From Dietzia natronolimnaea (GTDB lineage: Bacteria > Actinomycetota > Actinomycetes > Mycobacteriales > Mycobacteriaceae), in the NCBI RefSeq assembly GCF_002289575.1, contig NZ_NTGA01000018.1, positions 62,001 to 126,000 on the forward strand: a DNA stretch of 64,000 bases. Direction: 5' to 3'. This document shows, piece by piece, positions 9,401-21,073 of this stretch. The position numbers and the translations under genes were made by a program. The notes under the pieces are model-generated. The model was not told the origin of the DNA. It made no database searches and was given only the letters and a program-made list of their open reading frames with translations. Each line of letters begins with the position of its first letter. Position 1 is the first letter of the stretch.

Positions 9401-9986
9401 TCGACATCTCCGGCAGGGGCCGACGGCCGGTCGCCCTCGACCCGGACTTCGCGTCGGTGGCGTCTGCGGTTCCGGGCTCGGTGGTATCGGGCTCGGTGGT
9501 AGCCGACTCTGCGGCAGGGCGGTCGGCTGTCGGTTCCGTCGCCGCGCCGCCCGCGGCGGACTTGCGGGTCTTCTTCGCCGGCGCCTTCTTATCGGCCGGC
9601 GCCTTCTTATCGGTTGCCGCCTTTTTTTCAGTGGCTTTCTTCATCTCGGCGGGCGCCTTCTTCGCCGCAGACTTTCTGGCGGGGGCCTTACCGGCTGCCG
9701 CCTTCTCCGCGGGGGCCGTGTCGGCCGGGACATCCTCGGCGGGGGCGTCCTGGTCGGCGGGGGACGCCGCGGGGGCCGCCCCGCCTCCGTCCTCACGGCC
9801 GGCGAACCAGGTGAGCAGCACCTCGCGGGTCACGCCGGACTGGGCGCTCCTGATCTCCACGCCGATCCCGGCCATCGCGGCCAGGAACTCCTTGCTGGTC
9901 ATGCCCACGGCCTTGGCCGCGGCGTGCGCGCGCATCTTCTCCGGGAGCGCGTTGAGATCGTCGATGGTCAGGGTCGAATCCGACAC
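6435..9986 (-). CDS. rne: Ribonuclease E/G with long disordered N-terminal region
   Basis: Endoribonuclease for mRNA decay and rRNA/tRNA processing, 1183 residues. A helical start (residues 1-62) is followed by about 400 low-complexity residues: Ala/Lys/Pro repeats near 100-143, acidic stretches, and Arg-rich blocks near 293-307 and 383-391. The catalytic half begins near 475: S1-like domain about 500-610, Mg ligands Asp786 (IDVNTG) and Asp830 (IDFIDM), and the zinc-link CEHC at 888-891. A second low-complexity tail follows. This actinobacterial layout puts the disordered part on both sides of the catalytic core. Upstream gene is ndk. Confidence 0.94.
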   Translation of the reverse strand: MSDSTLTIDDLNALPEKMRAHAAAKAVGMTSKEFLAAMAGIGVEIRSAQSGVTREVLLTWFAGREDGGGAAPAASPADQDAPAEDVPADTAPAEKAAAGKAPARKSAAKKAPAEMKKATEKKAATDKKAPADKKAPAKKTRKSAAGGAATEPTADRPAAESATTEPDTTEPGTADATDAKSGSRATGRRPLPEMSIVTGEVGAAESRNRRRSTATPSFSPLFLSPDEAAAKAAKERPSRSTSTASDTARAEKPTTEKARTGSDAEAAETTGTSDPSLASDASDDQNDAGEGGRRRRRGRRGRGRGRGENQDEQNVDTNGAEGSPEAAGSDEQDKSDAGASGGGASGGGDASPESDTSDGRSGSGDDAAEDVSDDSDGSPSGSRRRRRRRRRGGGSGNDDTQAAGDDSADSDAREQREPRRRSARGGQGSGPATDEVQGISGSTRLEAKRQRRRDGRDAGRRRQPILSESEFLARRESVDRVMVVREKKRGDGKGVMTQVGVLEDKVLVEHFVTTESARSMVGNVYLGRVQNVLPSMEAAFVDIGRGRNGVLYAGEVNWEAAGLGGKARRIEQALKPGDMVLVQVTKDPIGQKGARLTTQISLAGRFLVYVPDGNSTGISRKLPDTERRRLKAILKDVVPEGSGVIIRTAAEGVSEEEIGRDVERLAAQWTEISEAAAKRTSSGSGTPVALYEEPDLLVKVVRDLFNEDFSSLVIQGETSWDTVHDYVSRVAPEMTERLERYDNPDVDVFATHRVDEQLAKALDRKVWLPSGGSLVIDRTEAMTVIDVNTGKYTGSGGNLEETVTKNNLEAAEEIVRQLRLRDVGGMVIIDFIDMVLEANRDLVLRRLTEALGRDRTRHQVSEVTSLGLVQLTRKKLGTGLIEAFSTPCEHCQGRGLIVHADPVHTESHNADEPGSRRGRKRGGKGADSDQSDSQATSSTAPRQAPKKDGPAPAAHPAALAIARHEAEQAAAEKPDTDQAVAATSDTDQVAKGTSGQAKVVTAEPTPPATTGDAGSSDTAKPADTHIAEPADTDAGVPESADAAGSRPGRRRRRATRRPADGTIAPAVAAEDGAAAEAAETPEDEAAVVAEAAEVVQTVAAVESDPDPAESGAPGRRPRRRSTRREAGAAATQAPTGESAPVTVVPVEAAPLAEAPPVALAEPRRRPARRRATRTTTAPEGGDR

Positions 9987-10317
9987 GTGTCTCCTCTGGC
10001 CGGACTCCGGGCGCGATCACGTCACCGGAACAACTCCGGTGACCCACGCCGCCGCACGGGGTCGGCATTTCTCTCTGGGCCCCACACAGGTGGGGCTGTG
10101 TCATGTGGTCCGCGATTCCGGTGTGATCCGGCCCGCGGATGGCGGGCGCCCGATCCGGGGCGAACTGGTGGTCCGCTCGCCAAGAATGTGGGCTCCGGCC
10201 ATTGTCCCACACCCGCCGTCGATGCGTTGCCGCGCGGGAGCGGTGGGTAGACAGATGCGCCCGCCGGGCACAGGGCCGACGGGCGCATCCAGCGCGGGCG
10301 CTGGCGAGGAATCCGGA
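9987..10317. other. Intergenic region between ndk and rne
   Basis: 331 bases without a convincing gene. The ndk-proximal end holds a terminator-like hairpin (10256-10287). The remaining part should carry the rne promoter and leader, but I see no clear -35/-10 pair. Short overlapping reading frames here look like noise. Confidence 0.5.
10256..10287 (-). terminator. Hairpin downstream of ndk
   Basis: Inverted repeat TGCGCCCG (10256-10263) and CGGGCGCA (10280-10287) with a GC-rich loop, 31 bases past the ndk stop on the minus strand. There is no T tract. It is a plausible end of the valS-folC-ndk transcript. Confidence 0.45.
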
Positions 10318-10728
10318 TCAGAGGTCGGGGAACCACAGTCCGATCTCGCGGGCCGCGGACTCCTCGGAATCGGATCCGTGGACGAGGTTGAACTGGGTCT
10401 CCAACCCGAAGTCGCCGCGGATGGACCCGGGAGCGGCCTTGTCCACCGGGTCGGTCCCGCCGGCCAGCTGGCGCCAGGCGGCGATCGCGCGGGGGCCCTC
10501 GACGACACCGGCCACGACCGGCCCGGAGGTGATGAACTCGAGCAGATCGCCGTAGAACGGACGCTCGGCGTGCTCGGCGTAGTGCTCGGCCGCGGTCTCC
10601 TGGGGAACGTGGCGCATGTCCATGGCCACGAGCCGGAGGCCCTTGGCCTCGATTCGCGCGAGAATGGTCCCGGTCAGGCCTCGCTGGACGCCGTCGGGCT
10701 TGATGAGGAAGAAGGTTCTCTCGGTCAC
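10318..10728 (-). CDS. ndk: Nucleoside-diphosphate kinase
   Basis: Balances NTP pools by moving the gamma phosphate through a phospho-histidine. The 136-residue length is standard. Visible family motifs are [13 protein letters not shown] at the N-terminus, and NLVHGSDS near the C-terminus with the phosphorylated His. It is 30 bases downstream of the DUF4233 gene and part of the valS-folC-DUF4233-ndk run known from mycobacteria. Confidence 0.97.
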   Translation of the reverse strand: MTERTFFLIKPDGVQRGLTGTILARIEAKGLRLVAMDMRHVPQETAAEHYAEHAERPFYGDLLEFITSGPVVAGVVEGPRAIAAWRQLAGGTDPVDKAAPGSIRGDFGLETQFNLVHGSDSEESAAREIGLWFPDL

Positions 10729-10758
10729 GGCCGCAATGCTACAAGTACCCGGACCCCG

Positions 10759-11190
10759 TCAGTCGTGTTGGCTGGGCAGGTAACCGGCGGCCATCCTCCG
10801 GGACAGGTCCCGCCGAAGATAGAGGATGTACGCCCACACCGCCGCGAACATCAGCCCGCACACCCCCATCGACCAGTGCACGGCCCACCCGGCCACCGCC
10901 AGTCCGGCGAGAGTGAGGTTCATCGGGATCGCCCAGGGCCGCCGCTGCAGACCACTGGCCACGACCATCGCCACGGCGAGGAGGCTGACGAACCACACCT
11001 TCCATGGTTGGAAGTGCTCGCCGTCGTCCACCCGGGCGATCACCGTGAGCACCAGTCCGATCACGATGGCCTCGAGGATCAGTGTCCCGGCCATGATCCC
11101 CCGCAGGCCCTTCCACGGGTCGACGGAGGGTTCGTGCGCGGTGGCGCCGGGATCGACGGAACCGGAGTCGACGGAACCGGAGTCGGTCAC
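10759..11190 (-). CDS. DUF4233 integral membrane protein
   Basis: A 143-residue protein with about 30 soluble, Ser/Asp-rich N-terminal residues (a short SGSVD repeat) and then about four hydrophobic segments. These run through GTLILEAIVIGLVLTVIA, VWFVSLLAVAMVVASG and two more before a basic C-terminal tail. It matches the small DUF4233 proteins encoded between folC and ndk in Mycobacteriales (Rv2446c type). The GTG start overlaps the folC stop by four bases. Function is unknown. Confidence 0.85.
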   Translation of the reverse strand: MTDSGSVDSGSVDPGATAHEPSVDPWKGLRGIMAGTLILEAIVIGLVLTVIARVDDGEHFQPWKVWFVSLLAVAMVVASGLQRRPWAIPMNLTLAGLAVAGWAVHWSMGVCGLMFAAVWAYILYLRRDLSRRMAAGYLPSQHD

Positions 11191-12785
11191 TGTGCGTCCT
11201 TTCCGAACAGGCCGCGGGCGGCGCCCGCGGTGACCACCGACCCCGTGACCAGTACGCCGACTCCCGAGACGTCGTCGTCGGCGGTCGGGTCGGGAACCCC
11301 CACCAGGTCCAGCGCGGCGCTGATCGCCTCGGGCAGGGTGTCGACCACGTGGACCCGTTGGGCGGTGAACCGGTCCTCGGCGATGCGGGCGAGGTCGCCC
11401 GGCGACATCGCCCGCGGCGATCCGGTCCTGGTGACGACGACCTCGTCGACGACGGGCTCGATGGCCGCGAGGAACGCGTCGGCGTCCTTGCCGTCGAGCA
11501 TCGCCACCACGGCGACCAGACGGCGGAAGTCGAACTCGGAGGTGACCGCCTCGGCCAGGGCGCGACCGCCGTGACCGTTGTGCGCGGCGTCCACCAGCAC
11601 CGTGGGGCTCGAGCTGAGCCGCTCGAGCCGGCCGGGGTTGTCCACGGCCGCAAATCCGGCGCGGATGAGTTCGGGGTCCAGCGAGCGGTCGGGCCCCGCC
11701 CCGAAGAACGCCTCGACGGCGGCCAGCGCGGTGGCGGCGTTCTCGGCCTGGTGCTCGCCGAACAATGGCAGGAACACCTCCGGGTACTCGCCGCCGAGAC
11801 CGCGCAGGGTGAGCTGCTGGCCACCCACCGCCAGTCGTCGCTCGACCACGTCGAACTCGGAACCCAGACGCGCCACCACCGCGCCCACCTCGACCGCCCG
11901 ACGCAGCAGCACCTCCATCGCCTCGGGCTCCTGGCGGCCGATCACGGCGATCGGGTCCCTCGGCAGCAGGTCGTCCTCGGCTCCCGGCTGGATGATCCCC
12001 GCCTTCTCCCCCGCGATGGTCGCCAGGTCCTCGCCGAGGTAGTCGGTGTGGTCGAGGCCGATCGGGGTGACCACGGCGACGGCCGGCCGCACCACGTTGG
12101 TGGCGTCCCAGGTCCCGCCCATGCCGGTCTCCACCACGGCCACGTCCACCGGGGCGTCGGCGAAGGCCGCGAAGGCCATTGCGGTGAGCACCTCGAAGTA
12201 GCTCATCCGGGGACCGCCGTCGGACACGGACCGCTGGTCCACCAGTTCCAGGTACGGCTGCAATTCGCGGTAAGTGTCCACGAACAGACGGGCCGGGACC
12301 GGCTGGCCGTCGAGGGCGATGCGTTCGGTGACCGTCTGGAGGTGCGGGCTGGTGTTACGTCCGGTCCGCTGGTGCAGAGCCCGCAGGAGGGCATCGATCA
12401 TCCGGGTCACGGAGGTCTTGCCGTTGGTCCCCGCCACGTGGACGACCGGGTAGGCGTGCTGCGGGTCGCCGAGGACGCCGGTGAGCTCCGCGATCCGGTC
12501 GAGGCTCGGTTCGAGGCGGGTCTCCGGCCAGCGGGTGGCCAGCTCCTCCTCGACCGCGGCGAGTTCGGCGGTGTCGGCCTGCCACTCGGGGCTGCCGACC
12601 TCCGGGATCGGGCGCGGCTCCTGGTGGTCCTCACCGTCCCCGTCCTCGTCACCGGGCAGCGGTCCGCCGAGGGAGACGCCGGAGACCAGGCCCTCCTCGC
12701 CGAGCAGCTCGGCGACGTCCTCCTCAGTGGGGGTGTCCCAGCCCTCCTCCGGGTCGTGGGGCTCGAGCCACCGGTGGCCCGCCAT
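11187..12785 (-). CDS. folC: Folylpolyglutamate synthase/dihydrofolate synthase
   Basis: Adds glutamates to folates, and possibly joins dihydropteroate to glutamate. The Mur-ligase-like ATP site HVAGTNGKTS is clear, followed by GGTWDATNV and a C-terminal domain with VDAAHN. The ATG at 12785 is chosen because it overlaps the valS stop (ATGA); this gives 532 residues. The first roughly 80 residues are acidic and less conserved, so a shorter start is possible. Tight coupling to valS matches the mycobacterial order. Confidence 0.92.
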   Translation of the reverse strand: MAGHRWLEPHDPEEGWDTPTEEDVAELLGEEGLVSGVSLGGPLPGDEDGDGEDHQEPRPIPEVGSPEWQADTAELAAVEEELATRWPETRLEPSLDRIAELTGVLGDPQHAYPVVHVAGTNGKTSVTRMIDALLRALHQRTGRNTSPHLQTVTERIALDGQPVPARLFVDTYRELQPYLELVDQRSVSDGGPRMSYFEVLTAMAFAAFADAPVDVAVVETGMGGTWDATNVVRPAVAVVTPIGLDHTDYLGEDLATIAGEKAGIIQPGAEDDLLPRDPIAVIGRQEPEAMEVLLRRAVEVGAVVARLGSEFDVVERRLAVGGQQLTLRGLGGEYPEVFLPLFGEHQAENAATALAAVEAFFGAGPDRSLDPELIRAGFAAVDNPGRLERLSSSPTVLVDAAHNGHGGRALAEAVTSEFDFRRLVAVVAMLDGKDADAFLAAIEPVVDEVVVTRTGSPRAMSPGDLARIAEDRFTAQRVHVVDTLPEAISAALDLVGVPDPTADDDVSGVGVLVTGSVVTAGAARGLFGKDAQ

Positions 12786-15517
12786 CAGGCGCCGCCCCCG
12801 ACGGGGAGGCCCTCGAGTCGGGCGGTGATCCTGGCGACCTCGGCCGCGGCGAGATCCCGGCGCGCGCGGATCTTGTCCACCACGTGGTCGGGGGCTTTGC
12901 CCAGGAACGCCTCGTTCCCCAGCTTCGCGCCGGTGGTCTCCAGCTCCTTGCGCGCGGCCGCGAGGTCCTTTTCCAGACGACGCCGCTCGGCCGCCAGGTC
13001 GATGGTCCCCGAGGTGTCGATCTCGACCCCCACGGTGGACAGCCCAAGCCGGACCTCCAGCGAGGCGGTGGCGGTGAAGTCGTCCCCGGCCGGGGTGAAC
13101 CGCGCGAGCGAGGCCACCTGGTCGAGCAGGTCGGCGGGCAGATCCGCCCGGTCGACCCCGGTGACGCGTGCGGGCACCCGCTGGCCGGGCTTGAGTCCCT
13201 GGTCGGAGCGGAAGCGACGGATCTCGGTGACCAGGGTCTGGGCGTCGGCCACCCGGCGCACGGACTCCGTGGCGCCCTCGGTCGGGACGACGTCGGAGGG
13301 CCAGTCCGCGATCACCACGGAGTCGCGCCCGGTCAGGGCCGTCCACAGCACCTCGGTGACGAACGGGATGACGGGATGCAGCATCCGCAGCACCACGTCG
13401 AGCACGTGCCCCAGGACGAGACGGGTGTTGTCTGCCCGATCGGAGCGGCGCGACTCGTCGTCGCTTCCGAACTGGACCTTGGCCAGCTCCAGGTACCAGT
13501 CGCACAGCTCGTCCCACGCGAAGTGGTACAGGGCCTCGCAGGCCTTGGAGAACTCGTAGCGATCCAGTGCGTCGTCGACGGAGACCCGAACCTCACCGAG
13601 GCGCCGGAGGATCCAGCGATCCGCGTCGGTGAGCGCGGCATCCTCCGGCAGGTCGCCCACCCTCGCGCCGTTCATCAGCGCGAAACGGGTGGCGTTGAAG
13701 AGCTTGGTGGCGAAGTTGCGTGAGGCCTGGGCGGCGTCGTCGCCCACGGACAGGTCACCGCCGGGATTGGCGCCCCGGGCCAGGGTGAAGCGCAGCGCGT
13801 CGGCGCCGAAACGGTCCACCCAGTCGAGCGGGTCGATGCCGTTGCCCTTGGACTTGGACATCTTCTGGCCGTGCTCGTCGCGGACGAGCCCGTGGAGGAA
13901 CACGTCGGTGAACGGGACCTTCCCCGGGGCGGACCTCTCGCCGGTGAGGGTACGACCCACGAAGGTGCCGAACATCATCATCCGGGCCACCCAGAAGAAC
14001 AGGATGTCGTATCCGGTCACCAACACGGAGGTGGGATAGAAGCGCTCGAGGTCCGCGGTCCGGTCGGGCCAGCCCATGGTCGAGAACGGCCACAGACCGG
14101 AGGAGAACCACGTATCGAGCACGTCCGTGTCCTGCGTGTACCCGGCGGGCGGCTGCTCGTCGGCTCCCACACAGACCACCTCGCCACCCGGCCCGTACCA
14201 GATGGGGATGCGATGGCCCCACCACAGCTGGCGGGAGATGCACCAGTCGTGCATGTCGTCGACCCAGTCGAACCAGCGCGGTTCCTGGCTCGTCGGGTGG
14301 ATCACCGTGTCACCGTCGCGCACGGCATCACCCGCCATCCGGGCCAGTTCCTCGACCCTGACCCACCATTGCAGGGACAAGCGGGGCTCGATGGGCTCAC
14401 CGGAACGCTCCGAGTGACCGACGGAGTGCAGGTACGGCCGCACCTCCTTGACGATCCGGCCCTGGGCGGCGAGGTCCTCGCGGATCACCCGCCGCGCCTC
14501 GAACCGGTCCATCCCGTCGTACCGCGTCCCGGTGTCGGCGATGCGACCGGTCGCGTCCATGATCGTGGGCATCTCGAGCCCGTGGCGCTGGCCGATCGCG
14601 AAGTCGTTGGGGTCGTGCGCGGGCGTGACCTTGACCGCGCCCGTGCCGAACTCCGGGTCGACGTGCTCGTCCGCCACGACACGCATGGTCCACCCGTCGC
14701 GGAACGGATGCTCGATCTCGGTGCCCACGAGGTGGGCGTAGCGCTCATCCTGCGGGTGCACGGCGATGGCCGTGTCGCCCAGCATCGTCTCGAGCCGGGT
14801 CGTGGCCACCACCAGGTGCGCCTCCGAGTCGTCCATGGAGCCGTAGCGGAAGCTCACCAGCTCGCCCTCGACGTCCGCGTACTTGACCTCGATATCCGAG
14901 ATCGCTGTCTGCAGGGTCGGCGACCAGTTGACCAGTCGCTCGGCCCGGTAGATCAGACCGGCGTCGTAGAGCTCCTTGAAGATCGTCTGCACCGCGCGGG
15001 ACAGACCGTCGTCGAGGGTGAACCGCTCGCGGGACCAGTCCACGCCGTCGCCGAGCCGCCGCATCTGTTCGCCGATGGTCCCACCGGACTCGCGCTTCCA
15101 CTCCCAGACCTTTTCGATAAAGGCCTCGCGCCCGATCTCGTGCCGGTCGATTCCCTCGGCGACGAGCTGGCGGTCCACGAGCGTCTGCGTGGCGATGCCC
15201 GCGTGGTCCATTCCCGGCAGCCACAGCACCTCGAACCCCTGCATGCGCTTGCGGCGTGTGAGGACGTCCATGAGCGTGTGGTCGAGTGCGTGCCCCATGT
15301 GCAGGTTGCCCGTGACGTTGGGCGGAGGGAGGACCACCGAGTACGCGGGTTTGTCACTGGAGGGGTCGGCCTCGAAGTACCCGGCCTCGACCCAGCGTTG
15401 ATACAGCTCGGACTCGACCTCGCCGGGGTTCCAGGCGGCGGGGAGCAGATCCGCGCGGGTGGTCTCGGGGCCGGAAGTCGCTGCTGTCGTCACCCGACCA
15501 TCGTAGGCCGTCCGCAC
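12785..15517 (-). CDS. valS: Valyl-tRNA synthetase
   Basis: Class I aminoacyl-tRNA synthetase of 910 residues charging tRNA-Val. Seen: [18 protein letters not shown] with the HIGH-type motif HMGH, the editing (CP1) region in the middle, and [14 protein letters not shown]. The anticodon-binding domain follows, and then a C-terminal basic coiled coil ([19 protein letters not shown]). The valS and mdh ends are separated by 41 bases. The length fits actinobacterial ValS. Confidence 0.97.
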   Translation of the reverse strand: MRTAYDGRVTTAATSGPETTRADLLPAAWNPGEVESELYQRWVEAGYFEADPSSDKPAYSVVLPPPNVTGNLHMGHALDHTLMDVLTRRKRMQGFEVLWLPGMDHAGIATQTLVDRQLVAEGIDRHEIGREAFIEKVWEWKRESGGTIGEQMRRLGDGVDWSRERFTLDDGLSRAVQTIFKELYDAGLIYRAERLVNWSPTLQTAISDIEVKYADVEGELVSFRYGSMDDSEAHLVVATTRLETMLGDTAIAVHPQDERYAHLVGTEIEHPFRDGWTMRVVADEHVDPEFGTGAVKVTPAHDPNDFAIGQRHGLEMPTIMDATGRIADTGTRYDGMDRFEARRVIREDLAAQGRIVKEVRPYLHSVGHSERSGEPIEPRLSLQWWVRVEELARMAGDAVRDGDTVIHPTSQEPRWFDWVDDMHDWCISRQLWWGHRIPIWYGPGGEVVCVGADEQPPAGYTQDTDVLDTWFSSGLWPFSTMGWPDRTADLERFYPTSVLVTGYDILFFWVARMMMFGTFVGRTLTGERSAPGKVPFTDVFLHGLVRDEHGQKMSKSKGNGIDPLDWVDRFGADALRFTLARGANPGGDLSVGDDAAQASRNFATKLFNATRFALMNGARVGDLPEDAALTDADRWILRRLGEVRVSVDDALDRYEFSKACEALYHFAWDELCDWYLELAKVQFGSDDESRRSDRADNTRLVLGHVLDVVLRMLHPVIPFVTEVLWTALTGRDSVVIADWPSDVVPTEGATESVRRVADAQTLVTEIRRFRSDQGLKPGQRVPARVTGVDRADLPADLLDQVASLARFTPAGDDFTATASLEVRLGLSTVGVEIDTSGTIDLAAERRRLEKDLAAARKELETTGAKLGNEAFLGKAPDHVVDKIRARRDLAAAEVARITARLEGLPVGGGA

Positions 15518-15541
15518 CGGGGCCCCTCAACCTGCGGGCCG

Positions 15542-15558
15542 GACCCCGCCCCCCGGGG

Positions 15559-15560
<2 letters not shown>
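15542..15560 (-). terminator. Short hairpin at the mdh stop
   Basis: GACCCCG and CGGGGTC arms enclose a five-base C loop directly at the mdh stop codon. It could end the mdh transcript before valS, but it is short and has no T tract. Confidence 0.35.
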
Positions 15561-18055
<2,495 letters not shown>

Positions 18056-18073
18056 GTCACCCACCGTAGGCGG

Positions 18074-18109
18074 TGTTCGTATGTTGCACAACTGTTCGTT
18101 ATTCGCACA
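18074..18109. promoter_or_regulatory. Two tandem IclR-type (PcaR) operator boxes
   Basis: TGTTCGTATGTTGCACA (18074-18090) and TGTTCGTTATTCGCACA (18093-18109) lie 2 bases apart in the divergent pcaI-pcaD intergenic region. The second differs at few positions from the GTTCGATAATCGCAC box I recall for Pseudomonas PcaR. The IclR gene pcaR lies just downstream. The placement allows one regulator to control both arms. Confidence 0.65.
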
Positions 18110-18201
18110 ATCGGCGGGTATGGTGGTCTCCATCGCGCCGCGTGGGCCCGTCCCTGCCCTGCCCGCCGCGCCACCACAGAACGCCCGAAAGGACCGACGC
18201 C

Positions 18202-18993
18202 ATGCCTGCCACCCTGTCCCACGAGGTCAGCGGACCCCGCTCCGCGGACGCCCCCGTTGTCGTCCTCCTCGGATCACTGGGCTCCGACCGGTCGATGTGG
18301 AACGCCCAGGTCCGTGACCTCTCCCGAGACCACACCGTGATCGCGGTGGACCACCGGGGTCACGGCAGTTCCGAGGTCGTCCCCGGGCCGTGCACGGTCG
18401 CCGACCTGGCCGGCGATGTCACGGCGTTGCTCGACTCGCTCGAGGTTGACCGGTTCCACGTGGCCGGGTTGTCACTCGGTGGCGCCGTGGCCCAGTGGCT
18501 CGCGGTCCACGAACCCACCCGCGTGCTCTCCACCGCCCTGTTGTGCACCGCCGCCAGATTCGGCGAACCGTCCGGCTGGGTTGACCGCGCCGCGGCGGTC
18601 CGTGAGGGCGGGACGGCCGCCGTCGCCGATGCCGTCGTCCCGCGGTGGATCACCGCCTCACGCGCGAAGGCCGAGCCCGAACTCGCGGCGAGAGTGCGCG
18701 AGATGCTCCTGGCCACCCCGGCCGAGGGATACGCCTCCTGCTGTGACGCGCTGGCCGGCTGGGACAACCGGGCCGACCTGGGCCGGATCTCCTGTCCCAC
18801 CCTCGTCCTCGCGGGGGATGAGGACCCGTCCACCCCCCCGGAGGTCGTGCGGGAGATCGCCGACGGGGTGCCCGGCGCAGACTTCGTGGTCGTCTCCCCC
18901 GCAGCCCACGTCCCCACCATCGAGATCCCGGAGCGCATCACCGACGCACTCCGCCGACACCTCGAGTCCGCCCGGAACACGGACGCGCCGTGA
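18202..18993 (+). CDS. pcaD: 3-oxoadipate enol-lactonase
   Basis: Alpha/beta-hydrolase of 263 residues that opens the enol-lactone made by CatC to 3-oxoadipate. The nucleophile elbow GLSLGGAV carries the catalytic Ser. The acid is in LVLAGDEDPSTP, and the His in SPAAHVPTIE. HGSSEV in the N-terminal part is also usual. The ATG at 18202 follows GAAAGGA at a good distance; an upstream in-frame start would overlap the operators. It overlaps pcaR (GTGA), so the two are coupled. Confidence 0.9.
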   Translation: MPATLSHEVSGPRSADAPVVVLLGSLGSDRSMWNAQVRDLSRDHTVIAVDHRGHGSSEVVPGPCTVADLAGDVTALLDSLEVDRFHVAGLSLGGAVAQWLAVHEPTRVLSTALLCTAARFGEPSGWVDRAAAVREGGTAAVADAVVPRWITASRAKAEPELAARVREMLLATPAEGYASCCDALAGWDNRADLGRISCPTLVLAGDEDPSTPPEVVREIADGVPGADFVVVSPAAHVPTIEIPERITDALRRHLESARNTDAP

Positions 18994-19817
18994 CGAGTTC
19001 AGACGCCATGGACGACCACGGCGTACCCCCCGCCGAAGGAGACGAGCGTGCGGCCTCCACGGATTTCGTCCAGTCCCTCGCGCGCGGACTCACGGTCATC
19101 CGGGCGTTCGACGCCCGCCGCCCACGACAGACCCTCAGCGACGTCGCGCGCCACACCGGCCTGACACGTGCGACCGCCCGCCGCTTCCTGCACACTCTCG
19201 TCGAACTCGGCTACGTGGACACGGCCGACTCCGTCTTCTGGCTCACTCCCCGCGTGCTCGATCTCGGGTACAGCTACCTGTCCTCCCTCCCGCTCACGGA
19301 TCTCGCGCAACCGCACCTCGAGAAGCTCAGTTCGCGACTCGGGGAATCCTCGTCCGTCGCCGTGCTCGACGGCGCCGACATCGTCTACGTGGGGCGTGTC
19401 CAGGTGCGTCGCATCATGACCATCGGCATCACCATCGGAACCCGGTTCCCCGCCTACGCCACGTCGATGGGGCGGGTGCTGCTGGCCGCGCTCCCGGCCG
19501 AGGACCTCGACGCCTACCTCGCCGCGACGGACCTGCGGGCGCTCACCCCGCACGGCCTCGCCGACGAGTCCGCACTCCGCGCAGAGCTATCGCGGGTGGT
19601 CGATCGCGGGTGGTGTGTCGTCGACCAGGAACTCGAGCCGGGACTGCGCTCGGTGGCCGCCCCGGTCCACGACCGCCACGGCGAGGTCGGCGCCGCCCTC
19701 AACATCTCGACCCACGCCGCCCGCTACTCTCCCGACCAACTCCACGACGAGCTCGTCCCGGAGCTGCTGGCCACCGCCCGCGCACTGTCGGCCGATCTCG
19801 CTATCGTCCACCGCTGA
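18990..19817 (+). CDS. pcaR: IclR-family regulator of the beta-ketoadipate genes
   Basis: A 275-residue regulator with an N-terminal winged helix-turn-helix (about residues 30-90; QTLSDVARHTGLTRATARRFLHTL) and a C-terminal IclR effector domain. That domain holds IGTRFPAYATSMGRVLLA and the DQELEPGLRSVAAPV segment. Members of the PcaR/PcaU/CatR group sense pathway intermediates such as 3-oxoadipate. It is located between pcaD and pcaF, starting at a GTG that overlaps the pcaD stop. Candidate operators lie at 18074-18109 and 23725-23741. Confidence 0.88.
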   Translation: MTSSDAMDDHGVPPAEGDERAASTDFVQSLARGLTVIRAFDARRPRQTLSDVARHTGLTRATARRFLHTLVELGYVDTADSVFWLTPRVLDLGYSYLSSLPLTDLAQPHLEKLSSRLGESSSVAVLDGADIVYVGRVQVRRIMTIGITIGTRFPAYATSMGRVLLAALPAEDLDAYLAATDLRALTPHGLADESALRAELSRVVDRGWCVVDQELEPGLRSVAAPVHDRHGEVGAALNISTHAARYSPDQLHDELVPELLATARALSADLAIVHR

Positions 19818-19852
19818 GCCCGAACCCGCTGACCCCGAACCGAGGAATGCCC

Positions 19853-21064
19853 ATGCGTGACGTCGTCATCTGCCAACCCCTGCGCACGCCCGTAGGGCGC
19901 TTCGGCGGGGTGTTCCGCGACCTGGACGCGAACACCCTGGCAACCCACCTGCTCACCGCTCTCGTCGAGCGCACCGGCCTGACCGGAGCCGACGTCGACG
20001 ACGTGGTGCTGGGGCAGGGCTCCCCGAACGGCGAGGGGCCCGCCGTCGGTCGGATCGCCGCACTCGACTCCCCTCTCGGGATCGACGTGCCGGGGATGCA
20101 GCTCGACCGGCGCTGCGGTTCCGGGCTCCAGGCGATCATCGCCGGCGCCCTGCAGGTGGCCTCCGGGGGCATGGACCTCGTGGTGGCCGGTGGTGTCGAG
20201 TCCATGAGCCAGGTGGAGTTCTACGCCTCGCCCAGCCCCCGCTGGGGCATCCGCGGTAACGGGATCTCGCTGGTCGACAGACTCGGCCGGGCCCGCACCA
20301 CCGTCGGCGGGCACTCACACATCATCGACGGCGGGATGATCGAGACCGCCGAGAACCTCCGCCGTGAGTACGGCATCGGTCGGGAAGAGCAGGACCGGCT
20401 CGCCGTCCAGTCCCACCAGCGCGCCGTGGCCGCGCAACAGTCCGGGGTGTTCGCCGAGGAGATCGTCCCGGTGACCGTCCCGCAGCGCAAGGGCGACGAC
20501 CTGGTCGTCGACACCGACGAACACCCTCGGGCCGACAGTTCGGTCGAGGCGCTCGCGGGCCTGCGCCCCGTCATGGGGCGCACCGACCCGGAGGCCACCG
20601 TCACCGCCGGCAACGCGTCCGGACAGAACGACGGCGCCGCGATGTGCATCGTCACCACCGCCGACAGGGCCTCCGCCCTCGGGCTCACGCCGCTGGTCCG
20701 CCTCGCGTCGTGGGCCGTCGCGGGAGTGGCCCCCGAGACGATGGGGATCGGACCCGTCCCCGCCACCGCCAAGGCCCTGGACCAGCTCGGTCTGACCCTG
20801 TCGGACATGGGTGTCATCGAGCTCAACGAGGCGTTCGCCGCGCAGGCCCTGTCGGTCATGCGCGAATGGGACGTCGACCCCACCTCCGCACATCTCAACC
20901 CACACGGGTCCGGCATCTCCCTGGGCCATCCCGTCGGCGCGACCGGTGCCCGCATGCTGACGACCCTGTCGCGCGAGATGGTGCGACAGGACGCCCAGTG
21001 GGGCCTGGAGACCATGTGCATCGGGGGCGGCCAGGGGCTGGCCGCCGTGTTCGAGCGAGTCTGA
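19853..21064 (+). CDS. pcaF: 3-oxoadipyl-CoA thiolase
   Basis: Thiolase of 403 residues splitting 3-oxoadipyl-CoA into succinyl-CoA and acetyl-CoA. The nucleophile Cys88 is in DRRCGSGLQA, the other active-site segments are ELNEAFAAQ and GHPVGATGARM, and a C-terminal CIGGGQG carries the second cysteine. The ATG at 19853 has GAGGA seven bases ahead; an ATG six bases earlier is in frame but has no ribosome-binding site. The end faces catC with a gap of nine bases. Confidence 0.93.
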   Translation: MRDVVICQPLRTPVGRFGGVFRDLDANTLATHLLTALVERTGLTGADVDDVVLGQGSPNGEGPAVGRIAALDSPLGIDVPGMQLDRRCGSGLQAIIAGALQVASGGMDLVVAGGVESMSQVEFYASPSPRWGIRGNGISLVDRLGRARTTVGGHSHIIDGGMIETAENLRREYGIGREEQDRLAVQSHQRAVAAQQSGVFAEEIVPVTVPQRKGDDLVVDTDEHPRADSSVEALAGLRPVMGRTDPEATVTAGNASGQNDGAAMCIVTTADRASALGLTPLVRLASWAVAGVAPETMGIGPVPATAKALDQLGLTLSDMGVIELNEAFAAQALSVMREWDVDPTSAHLNPHGSGISLGHPVGATGARMLTTLSREMVRQDAQWGLETMCIGGGQGLAAVFERV

Positions 21065-21073
21065 CCGTCGTGA

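Noticed and set aside
11187-13517. A longer folC reading frame reaching deep into valS
   Set aside because: The upstream part is a shadow of valS. The ATG overlapping the valS stop gives a normal FolC.
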